A DNA stretch of 64,000 nucleotides, taken from the NCBI GenBank assembly GCA_023548195.1, contig JAJHZJ010000023.1:417636-481635 (forward strand), given 5' to 3'. Of the stretch, positions 52,244-61,699 are shown piece by piece (within the stretch, counting starts at the first letter, position 1; every line of letters begins with the position of its first letter). The notes beneath the pieces are model-generated. The model was not told where the DNA came from. It worked only from the letters and a program-made list of their open reading frames with translations, and searched no databases. This DNA is from Bettongia penicillata ogilbyi. Lineage: Eukaryota > Chordata > Mammalia > Diprotodontia > Potoroidae. Both the position numbers and the translations under genes were made by a program.

Positions 52244-52429
52244 CAAAAATGAGAGGATGGCTCCCTTCCAGCTTTAAGATTTTTGTTTCTATGGCTCCAT
52301 CATCAAACATATATCCACACAGCACTGTACATACAACATATACATAACAGAAACAACAAATCTACCACCACAAACTACTACCAACTCAAATCTACCACCC
52401 ACATAAGTCCTCGGTTAAACATTCAAAAT

Positions 52430-52431
<2 letters not shown>

Positions 52432-52472
<41 letters not shown>
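52432..52472. repeat. (CA)n microsatellite
   Basis: About 20 CA units in the candidate 5' untranslated intron of PNCK. Confidence 0.97.
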
Positions 52473-52477
<5 letters not shown>

Positions 52478-52581
52478 CCAATCTCCAGACTACTCCAATA
52501 ATAGGAGAGAGACATAGCATCAGTATTGTGCCCTGCCCTTCCCCACCCCCACCCTCCCCAAACACACACATACACACCTAC

Positions 52582-52700
52582 CTTAATTTCAATTCTGGGT
52601 CAGGAGGTTCCTTAGAACCGGGACAGTACCCTTGCCCCACTCAGCTCCACCCTGCTTGGAATCCCAAGAAAGGGAGGGAGCCCAGAAAAATTCAGGGGGC
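52582..52700 (-). other. PNCK: Candidate PNCK 5' untranslated exon A
   Basis: On the gene strand AATTAAG|GTAGGT forms a good donor with GT at 52581-52580, 730 bp upstream of the acceptor of coding exon 1. The 3' edge rests on this site and the 5' edge is arbitrary. No coding potential is required. It is an alternative to the candidate at 53.1 kb. RNA evidence would be needed to choose. Confidence 0.3.
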
Positions 52701-52734
52701 AGGGGAGGGGGAGGGGATGGAGGAATGCCAGCTC

Positions 52735-52757
52735 TGTGTGTGTGTGTGTGTGTGTGC
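52735..52757. repeat. (TG)n microsatellite
   Basis: Short TG run followed by CGCCGCTCCGCC, one of the few CpG-bearing stretches of the region. Confidence 0.95.
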
Positions 52758-52975
52758 GCCGCTCCGCCTGCCCACCTGCAGCTCTGCGGGGAAAGCTAGT
52801 GGTCTTGTGTGTGACCAGCTAGAGCGATGATTCCTGATTGCCTGTATCCCTGGAGCATCCAGGTGTGTCTGCATTGAAAGACGAGGGGGGAAGAAGGCTG
52901 GTAGAAGGGCATTGGTGGTCAGGTGTATCTGTGCGGCACTGGAATGTTTCTGTACACCTGCTCCTCTGTGATGGG

Positions 52976-52985
52976 GTGTGTGTGT

Positions 52986-53031
<46 letters not shown>
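52976..53031. repeat. (TG)n microsatellite
   Basis: About 27 TG units with one TATG interruption. Confidence 0.97.
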
Positions 53032-53083
53032 TGTATCTATTGTGAGTGACTGGGGAATGGGGGGGGTGGGAAGGCAGCCTTAC

Positions 53084-53290
53084 CTTTCTCCAGCAACTTT
53101 CCCTCCAGCCTTGCTGTTCTCTCCCAGGCAAACCTTCTCCTCCCTCCTCATTCACTCCCTCCTTCTCCCTCCCTTCCCCCTGCCCATCCCTGCCTGCCTC
53201 CCCCCTCTCCCTCCCTCCTCCTCTCTCTTCCTCCCTCCACTTCTCCTTGTAAGGACATTCAGAGAATCCTCCCAGAAGCCTGCAGCGCTA
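53084..53290 (-). other. PNCK: Candidate PNCK 5' untranslated exon B / promoter-proximal region
   Basis: On the gene strand GAGAAAG|GTAAGG (GT at 53083-53082) is a strong donor ending a purine-rich stretch with no repeat signature. The sequence just upstream, near 53285, is the first CpG-bearing segment (TATAGCGCTGC) 5' of the gene. The upstream limit is a guess. Confidence 0.33.
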
Positions 53291-54065
53291 TAGAGAGGGA
53301 GCCCCAACCTCACAGGGTGGGTGTGAAGGGGAGGGGGAGCAAAGCTAGCCTCTAAAGGATGCCCTCTGCCCCCTGCCCACTGCCCGAGATCCAGGGTGGG
53401 GTTGGGGGAAGATGATTGCAGGGATTCTGGTTCCCCCCAAGCTAGAGAGGGAACCCCATGGACTGCTAAGCCAGCCTCCTACCCACCTCTCCCAGGCAGA
53501 GTCCAGATGGAGCCAGCTGCAGAGACAGAGGGGAAGGGAGACATAGAAGCATGACTGGGGAAGAGGTGCAAAGATGGGGACTGACAACACCAGAAGCAGA
53601 AACAACTGAGAATGTACATCAAAGACCTCCAGACAAAGGAAGGGAAGGGGAAATGAAAGTACCCCACATCATCAGCCCTCTCCCATTCCTAGGCTCTTTA
53701 TGGGGGCCGGGTGTAATTCTAATGGTGGGAGGGTCTGGTCTGTACAGGAGAGGATACAGGAGGCTCAGGGGAGGGCTATGGGGGCTAATCCAGGTCAGGG
53801 GAGATGGTAGTTGCCTGGAGAAATGAGACTTGAGTCAAAGAATTCAGATAAATCACCCAATTTCTCAAGGCAACATAGAATGGTCCTGCTACCATATTGT
53901 CTCAGAATACAGGGGTTATCCAAGGAGGGGGAGCTAGGCCTCTCCTGAAGCTGGGCCTGCACATGGCCTGACATTTGCAAACCAACAAAGGGGACCTTGG
54001 AAGGGGAGAGGGGGAATTGAAAAGTCTGCAAAACTTTCCCCAGAAAAAAATTCAAGGTCAGCAAA
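53291..54065. other. Unique-looking 5' flank of PNCK; no gene recognised
   Basis: Purine-rich and repeat-poor, without conserved frames. May hold distal promoter sequence. Confidence 0.4.
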
Positions 54066-54069
54066 GTGT

Positions 54070-54160
54070 TCATTAGAATGCCTTTGCCTTGGTATCACTG
54101 TAAACATTGTAAAAGAGCATCTGGCACATAGTGGTCACTTAATACATATTGATTGATTGC
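54070..54160 (+). repeat. L2 3' end
   Basis: GCATCTGGCACATAGTGGTC then ACTTAATACATATTGATTGA. 54161-54455 is unassigned. Confidence 0.72.
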
Positions 54161-54454
54161 ATGATTGGATCTACCTCTTAAGTCTGGCAAGTTTTCAGGA
54201 GAGGGTCAGATTTGCATGAGCTGAGAATCTTCCTAAAGCCAAACTCTGATTACATACAGCCCCCGATCCAAAATATTATATGACTCCCTACTCTAAATGG
54301 GATATTCTAATATTCCAGATAGGATCTGACCAGATAAGCACAAGAGGCTACACTTTTAATGCTACTGAAAATCACATTAGCTTTTAAGATATTCCTTTGT
54401 TTAGTTTGTATCCCATCATCTTTACACAGAGTAGATGCTTACTAAATTCTTATC

Positions 54455-55085
54455 ATTCTGAGGTTCTACATGATATCCATCAGATTGGCAAAGTTGACAA
54501 AAAACAGAAAATGACAAATGCTGGAGGGTCTGTGGGAAAACAGGCTCGCTGTAGTACACTGTTGGTGGAACTGGAACTGAGAACTGGTCCAGCTATTTTG
54601 GAAAACACTTTAAAACTAAACCCAATGTGTTATTAAATTATGTGTACCCTTCGATCTAGGAATACTAGACTTGTACACCAAAGAGATAAAAGAAAGAGGA
54701 ACAGGATTTACATGTACAAAAATATTTATGGCAGCTCTTTTGTGGTGGTAAAGAATTGGAAACCAAAGAGGTGCTCATCAATTGGGAAAAGGCTGAACAA
54801 GTTATGGTATATGAATGTGATGGAATACTACTGTGCTATAAAAAATGATGAAAGGGATAGTTTCAGAGATACCTGGGAAGACTTGTAGGAACTGATGCAG
54901 AGTGAGTTGAACAAAATCAGGAGAACAAGCTACAGCAAGACAAACAAAGATATGAGAACGATCAACCATCATGATAAAACATGTTACTTACCTCTTGATA
55001 GAAAGGTGATAGACTCAAGATGTAACATGAGTCACAGTTTTGGCCATGGACAGTGGGTAAATTTGTTTTGTTTGACTATGCATAC
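54455..55085 (+). repeat. L1 3' end
   Basis: GACAAATGCTGGAGGGTCTG, TGTACCCTTCGATCTAGGAA, TGGTGGTAAAGAATTGGAAA and GATGGAATACTACTGTGCTA. Confidence 0.85.
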
Positions 55086-55500
55086 TAAAATTCCTTTATC
55101 AGATCATTCCATCTTTTCCTGTGCCTTACAACCCTGTTCTTTGTCCTTACTCTGTCCTCTCGGTTCTTTTCTAGGTCATCACCCCTGCACTGACTACACA
55201 CAATCTTTTCTTTCCCTATCACAACCCTTTAGTGAACCAATTCAACTCCACACTATGCTCCACACTCGAATTTCTTGCCTCCTTATCCTACAGGGTCCCC
55301 TCCAAGCTTATATTCCTCCACTGCAGCAAGACAGTCCTTTTACACCTACCTAATGGCTTCACTATTCCACACACAACAGTGGCTATTCCAAACTTTTTCA
55401 TCTCCAAATCTCCCATGGTTTCCCCACCTTCCTCCCTCTTAGCTGAAAACCTTGCCACATACTTCACTGAAAGAAATTAAAGCCATTCCCAGAGAGCTCT
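55085..55500 (+). repeat. L2 fragment, left part
   Basis: CTGAAAACCTTGCCACATAC then TTCACTGAAAGAAATTAAAG and CCAGAGAGCTCTCTCTTTTC. Continues at 56420 beyond the L1 insertion. Confidence 0.75.
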
Positions 55501-55529
55501 CTCTTTTCCCCTCTCTTTAATTTTACATC

Positions 55530-56405
55530 ACTCATCACACCTATCAGATTGGCTAACATGACAAAACAGGAAGATGATAAATGCTGGAGAAGATGTGGGA
55601 GAGTTGGAACATTAATTCCTTGTTGGTAGAGCCGTGAGCTGATCCAACCATTCTGAAGAGCAACTTGGAACTATGCCCAAAGGGCTACAAAAATATGCGT
55701 ACTCTTTTACCCAGCAATATCCCTTCTGAGACTGTTTCCCAAGGAGATCATAAAAATGGGAAAGGATCCCACATGCACAAAAATATTTATAGCAGCCCTC
55801 TTTGTGGTGGCCAAAAACTGGAAATCAAGGGGATGCGTATCAATTGGGGAATGACTGAACAAATTGTGGTACATGAATGTATTGGAATACTACTGGGCTA
55901 TAAGAAATGATGAACAGGAAGACTTCAGAGAGGCCTGGAAGGACTTACATGAACTGATGCTGAGGGAAAGGAGCAGAACCAGGAAAACTTTGTACACAGC
56001 AACAACCACAGTGTGTGAGGAATTTTTCTGGTAGACTTAGCACTTCACAGCAATGTAAGGATTTAAAAAATTCCCAATGGACTCTTGAGGCAAAATGCCA
56101 TCCACATCCAGAGAAAGAACTATGGAATTGGATCCCAGAATGAAGCAGCCTATTTTCTCGTGTTATGTTTTGGTTCGCTTTTTTTCATTGTTTCTCCTAT
56201 CCATTTTGATTCTTAATTTCTCTATGCAACATGACTAATGTGAAAATGTATTTAATAAGAATGTATGTGTAGAACCCATATAAGATTGCATGCCATGTTA
56301 GGAAGGGAGGGGGCAAGGAAGGGAGAGGAAGAGGGAGAAAATCTAAGATTTATGGAAGTGATTGTAGGAAACTGAAAACAAATAAATTTAAAACAAAAAA
56401 CAACA
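55530..56405 (+). mobile_element. 5'-truncated L1 inserted into L2
   Basis: Begins CACACCTATCAGATTGGCTA, passes GATGGGAAAGG-type and AATATTTATAGCAGCCCTCT, and ends in AAATAAATTTAAAACAAAAA. L2 order is continuous across it. Flanks ACATCACTCA / CATATCACCCA may be a decayed target-site duplication. Confidence 0.82.
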
Positions 56406-56419
56406 CAAAAAAAATTCAT

Positions 56420-57300
56420 ATCACCCAGATGCCTTCTTCCACTCTCTACTCCTTCCCTTTGGTCTCACACAAAGAAATGGCCCTTTTACTTGACAAGGCA
56501 AACCCTTCTACAAACACAAGCGATCCCACTCTACCCCCATATTCTTCAGAAGATTGCCTCCTTTATCATCCCAATTCTCTCAGTAATACTCAGTTGCTCC
56601 CTACCTACTGACTGCTTCCCTACTGCCTACAAACATGACCATGTCTCCCCAATCCTTAAAAAACTCTCACTTGATCCATTCATCCTGGTTTAGATATCCA
56701 TCCATATCATTCCATACCTCTCCTCCCTTTTGTAGCTACACTCCTTGAGAAACTCATCTACAACAGGTGCCCCCACTTTCTTTCCTTTCACTTTCTTCTT
56801 AACTCTCTATAGTCTGGCTTCTGACCTCATCACTCAACAAAAATACTCTCTCCAAAGTTACCAGTGATCTCTTAAACTCCCAATCCAATAGCCTTTTCTC
56901 AATCCTCATCCTTCTTGACCTCTCCGCAGTCTTTGACACTGTTGATCACTCCCACTTCCTGGATTCTCTCTTTTCTCTACATTTTAGTAACACCACTTTC
57001 TCCAGATTCTCCTCCTGTCTCACTGCTCCTTCTCGGTCCTTTGCTGGATCTTCTGCCAGGTCACAACTACTAACTATGGGTAGACACCAAGAGTCTGTCC
57101 TGGGCTCTCTTCTCCCTCTACTGTCTCACTTGGTGATCTAGTCAACTCCCATAGGTTCAACTGTCACCTCTATGCAGATAATTCTCAGATTTATCCAGCC
57201 CTAACCTTTCTCAGGACCTCCAGTCTCAACATTTATAAAACTAAACTCATTAACTTCCCCCACCCTTTCTAACTTCCATATACCTATCTTGATCTTCCTT
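56420..57300 (+). repeat. L2 LINE, reverse-transcriptase part
   Basis: Sense coding text TCCTTCTTGACCTCTCCGCA, GTCTTTGACACTGTTGATCA and TGGGCTCTCTTCTCCCTCTA fits the L2 order before and around the catalytic region. Frames are broken. Confidence 0.85.
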
Positions 57301-58015
57301 CTCATTATTGAGCTCTTTATGGTCATGTTCTTTTTTTGTTGTACTTGTTGATTGCTCATTTTTCCAGCCTGTTTTTTGACTTTGAACTTAATGCTAAAGT
57401 TAGGTTCTGTTCACTGAGTGCAGGGTGGGGAGGGACACTGTCCCAAACTTCAGGCTTTTTTGCATTGCTGTTTTTAGAGCTAGCTCTGGGAGTTTGGAAG
57501 CTTCTGGTGCTTCCAGAGCACTATGATCTGGGAAGAGGTGTATTTACTCTCAGCTGGTATTTGCACTGGTTCTTACTCAGGAAGGGTCCCTGCTCCCTTG
57601 CGACCAAAAGTGTTCCTCTCCATCCTCAAACTGTGACCTGGAAGCGGGTATAGGCAATGGAGCTGCCAAACAGAATCTGATTTTGTGTCCAGTGCCAGCA
57701 CAGGGGTCCCCTGTAATCTCCTTCTAACCAGTTGTCAGGTCCCCTTACCACCCCTGGCTTGAGAGCTCCCAAAGCTGCTTCTACTTCTGTCACCACTACC
57801 TGGTCCCACCACTGGCATTTCACTATGGTGCTTCATCCACCCCCATATCACAGATCTCTCCTTCCAACCTCCTAAATTGTCTTGGGCTAAAGGAATGTCT
57901 CACTCTGACCTTTTGTTGACTCTACCACTCAAGAATACATTTTGATATGTTATTTTAAAGTTGTTTGGAGGAGAATGTTGGGAGAGCTTGGCTGAGTGTT
58001 TCCTCTACTCTGTCA
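57300..58015 (-). repeat. Probable L1 5' region, antisense, inserted in L2
   Basis: L2 sequence is interrupted here and resumes at CATTACATTCAAGGGCATCA. In the complement the insert begins GACAGAGTAGAGGAAACACT and CAGCCAAGCTCTCCCAACAT, resembling the start of marsupial L1 elements. The assignment is from memory of such starts. Confidence 0.5.
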
Positions 58016-58019
58016 TCTA

Positions 58020-58905
58020 CTTCCCCATTACATTCAAGGGCATCACCATCCTCCCTGTTACCTAAGCTCAAAATCTCTGTGTCATCCTTGACTACTCACT
58101 CACACTCAGCCCACATATTCAATCTGTGCTAAACCCTGTCATTTCTACCTTTCCAGCACCTCTCAAGTACTCCCCCTTCTCTCCTCTGACACTGGCTCTA
58201 CCCTGGTACAAAGCCCCATCATATTAAGCCTTGATAATTACAATGACCTGATGGTTGGGCTACCTGCCTCAAGTCTCTCCCTGCTCCACTCCATCCTTCA
58301 TTCTGCTGTTAAACTGACCTTCCTAAAGCCCAGGTCTCACCTTATCACCCCTTCCTCCATTTGCTAAATTCCAGGGGCTCCCTAAGAATGAATATAAAAT
58401 CCTGTTTGGCTTTCAAAGACTTTGCTTCTCAACCTGGCTGCTTCCTACCTTCCAGTCTTCTTTCACCTCCCCCAACCAATTACTCTGTAATGCAGTGACA
58501 CTGGTCTCCATGGTGTTCCTGGAACATGATATTCTGTCTCTCAGCTCTGGGCATTTTCACTGGCTATTCCCCACACCTGCAGTGCCCCCCCCCTCACCAG
58601 CACCTCCTGGTTTCCCTGGCTTCCTTCAATACTCAACTCAAATCCCAACTTCTACAGGAGGCCTTTACTGATCTCCCCACTTTCCCTCTTCTCCCCATTA
58701 GCTTCTTCCCTCTGAAATTACCTACCCTTTACATAGTATGGATTTTATATGTACATAGTTGTTTGCATGTTTGTCTCCCCAATTAGAAGGTGAGATCATT
58801 GAGAGAAGGGATATTTTTTCCCATATTTGTACTCTTGCCCCCCCCTTCCACACAGCATACACACAGCACAGAGCTTAGAACGTAGTAAGTACTTAGTAAA
58901 TGCTT
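58020..58905 (+). repeat. L2 LINE, 3' part
   Basis: GCATCACCATCCTCCCTGTT, CTCAAGTCTCTCCCTGCTCC, AACCTGGCTGCTTCCTACCT and the terminus TAGAACGTAGTAAGTACTTA. Confidence 0.88.
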
Positions 58906-59155
58906 ATAGACCTCTAGGTATTTGGGTGAGGCTCTGAATCCAAACTTCCCAGAACAAATCCCTTTAATCAAAGCCACATGTGGTCCTCTAGGTCCTCAAG
59001 CATGGCCCTTTGACTGAATCCAGACTTCCCAGAACAAATCCCCTTAATAAAAGGATGTGTTCTGTAAAACTTGGACTCGGTTAAAAAGCTGAACCCAAGG
59101 GCCTACAGGGCCACATGTAGCCTCCAAGGTGAGGCCTCAGTTTCCCTACCCCTGG
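58905..59155. mobile_element. hAT-type MITE, truncated at the left end
   Basis: Same internal unit as the 24.6 kb copy (AGAACAAATCCCCTTAATAA, GTTCTGTAAAACTTGGACTC) and the right end CAGTTTCCCTACCCCTGG. Confidence 0.7.
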
Positions 59156-59194
59156 AGTAGGTGGTGCAAGTGAATGGAGCTCATACTTGGAATC

Positions 59195-59555
59195 AGGAGG
59201 TGTGTGTGTTTGTCCTTCGTTGCCAAAGAAGACCATGCCATCAGAGAAATGATAACATGACTTGCACTTGACTTTGAGTGAGGGAGGGCTGTGCAGGTCA
59301 CCAGCCTCACTTCTCCTCCAGAACTAGTGAGCTATGCTATCTAAATCCAGTGACCACCCTGATGAATGGATCCAGTGATCCAGATCCATTCATCAGGATG
59401 ATTGGAGATGACCCAGGATGAGGCAATTGGGGTTAAGTGACTTGCCCAAGGTCACACAGCTAGTGAGTGTCAGGTGTCTGAGGTGAGATTTGAACTCAGG
59501 TCCTCCTGACTCCTGCACTAGTGCTCTATCCACTGCACCACACAGCTGCCCCCTG
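59195..59555 (-). repeat. Complete tRNA-head SINE with RTE-derived tail
   Basis: Antisense: 59555-59410 is the tRNA/CORE-like head (complement begins GGGGCAGCTGTGTGGTGCAG, box-B-like GAGTTCAAATC). 59405-59195 is the RTE-type tail (TTGTCCTTCGTTGCCAAAGA, GACTTGCACTTGACTTTGAG). It resembles the marsupial WSINE-type design, and explains the headless tails elsewhere in the window. Confidence 0.75.
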
Positions 59556-60235
59556 GAATCAGGAAGACTGAGTTCAAATCTTGCTTTAAAATTTTACTTA
59601 GCTGTGTCACCCTGGGCAAATCAGTTAACCTCTCTCAGCCTCAGTTTCCTCAATTGCAAAATGGGGATAATAATAGTACCACAGGATTGTTATGAGGATC
59701 AAATGAGATATGATAACATATGCTATGTTTGTCTATATAACTTTGTCAGTCTTAAAGCACTAGTTATTTTTATTATTATCAATCATTTTGTAGTAACGGT
59801 TCTGTTCTTTCCTTTTTTTAATGGGGAAGTGTGTATGGAAGATGCTTATTCACTGAAAATTTTAAAAATACAATTTAAAAAGCAAATAGTGATTTAAAAA
59901 AAAGTAACAGCATACTTGGCATTTTGGGCACACATTTGTCAGAAACCATTTTTATTCATTTGACATTATCCTAAATTCAATTATTTATAGCCAGATGGCA
60001 CAGTGGATAGAGCACTGTGCCTGGAGTCAAGAAGACCTGAGTTCCATTACAGCTTTAGAAACTCACTAGCTGTGTGTTCCTGGGGAAGTCATTTAAACCT
60101 GTTTGCCTCAGTTTCTACATTTGTAAAATGTGGGTAAGAAAAGCACCTACCTCCCAAGGTTGCTGTGAAGATCAAATGGATAATATTTGTAAAATGCTTC
60201 ATAAACTTTGAAGTATATAAATGATAATTATGATT
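59555..60235 (+). repeat. Two MIR/CORE-SINEs
   Basis: 59555-59770 (GGAATCAGGAAGACTGAGTT, AATGGGGATAATAATAGTAC) and 59985-60235 (GCCAGATGGCACAGTGG, GGAGTCAAGAAGACCTGAGT, AAATGCTTCATAAACTTTG). Confidence 0.85.
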
Positions 60236-60384
60236 ATTAGAGAGAAATGTCTAACCTGGAATAATTTCCCATAAACATCTCTCTCTACCCCAAGATATCT
60301 CAAATGAGTTAATATTTATAGTAATCTTAAAGGAGGAAAAAAGTCAAATATGCCATACAGATTAGGGTTACCTTTCTAGAATAG

Positions 60385-60565
60385 TTTTTTAAAAGCTAGC
60401 ATTTATATAATATTTTGAGGCTTATTAAGTACTCTTTACATTATATCATTTGATCCTCACATCAACCCTGAGATGTAGTTGTTTCTATTATTCCCATTTT
60501 ACAGGTGAGGAAATTGAGGGAAGCAGAGGTTAAGTGACTTGTCCAGGATCACACAGCTAGGAAGA
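60385..60565 (-). repeat. MIR-type SINE, antisense
   Basis: TTAAGTACTCTTTACATTAT, CAGGTGAGGAAATTGAGG and CAGGATCACACAGCTAGGAA. Confidence 0.8.
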
Positions 60566-60825
60566 ACTACTCAATCCTTTCCTGGACCTCTCCCCTCCTT
60601 TCTGAATGGAGAAGGGTAGATCATACCACCATCTCTTCCAGGGATGGGGAAGATCATGATCTGAACTAGACAAGGGGCAGTTCTTTTGTCTCTGAATTCT
60701 TACACATTTTCCTAAAGGGAAAAGTCTGGAAAGTGTTTTAGATTGGGAAAAAAAATTGTTTCTTAATACCTTCAATTGAATTATGTTAAGAAGGAGATTT
60801 TTAATATGCTTCCACAGAGCATATT

Positions 60826-61239
60826 GTGCTCTGGGAAAAAAATGGGAAAAAAAATGGGAAAAAAATAAATGCTTGTTGGATTGGCCACCATATCTCGCTG
60901 GTGGCCAATGGCATTGGACTTGTGGTCCACCAAGACTATGAGGGCCTTTTCAGCCAGTGCTGCCTAGTCATACCTCTCCCTCGGCTTCTTATTGTCATGA
61001 GCTCTCCTAATCCAGAGGGAGTCCAACACAGACCCATCACGCTGTTCTTTGGTCACCTTGATTCTGTGCTGCCACATAACCACCTTCCTCCCTACCTCCC
61101 TAGCTTCCGTCTACCACTAACTCTGAGAACAGTCATCAACTCCATACTACTATTCCCCGGAAAGGATGTGATAGTCAATTGCCCTATGGTTCCACTCACT
61201 ATCCTCGGGATTTTCCCAGACCAAAATACCCATCCATGA
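60826..61239 (+). other. Unrecognised 137-codon open frame in non-repetitive sequence
   Basis: An uninterrupted ATG-to-stop frame, unusual here because neither simple repeat nor known LINE coding explains most of it. The first codons come from an AAATGGGA-rich stretch (60836-60868). The rest is balanced in composition, with proline/leucine-rich segments (VLPHNHLPPYLPSFRLPLTL). No domain was recognised. It could be an unknown repeat, a decayed pseudogene read in the wrong frame, or chance. Confidence 0.25.
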
Positions 61240-61269
61240 TGTCACATCCCTATATATATTGTTTCCATT

Positions 61270-61640
61270 TATTAATAATATTATCTAGTATTTATATAGC
61301 ACTTTCAGGTTTGCCAAGTACTTTTATCTCATTTGACCCTCATAACATGGGGAAGGAGGGAAGAGTAGGTTCCATTATTAATCTCATTCGACAGATGAGG
61401 AAACTGAGAAAGAGAGAGGTTAAGTGACTTGCCCAGGGTCACAAAACTAGTAAATAGATATCTAAGGCACAACCTGAACTCAAGTCTTCATGACTCCAAG
61501 ACCAGTGCACTGCCCACTAATACTATATGCTCCTTGAGGGCAGGATCTATCATTTTCTAGCTGTATCCATGGTTCTTAACACCAAGATTGGCACTTAATA
61601 AGCACTTAAATGCTCTTATATTCATTCACCTAGCACCTGT
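61270..61640. repeat. MIR SINE (-) then L2 3' end (+)
   Basis: 61270-61510: GAGGAAACTGAGAAAGAGAG, CCAGGGTCACAAAACTAGTA. 61525-61640: TGCTCCTTGAGGGCAGGATC, GGCACTTAATAAGCACTTAA. Confidence 0.78.
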
Positions 61641-61699
61641 TCAGTTTCTTTTTGAACCTGATTTCATATATCCAATCCTCTATCTGCTCAATGGGCATA

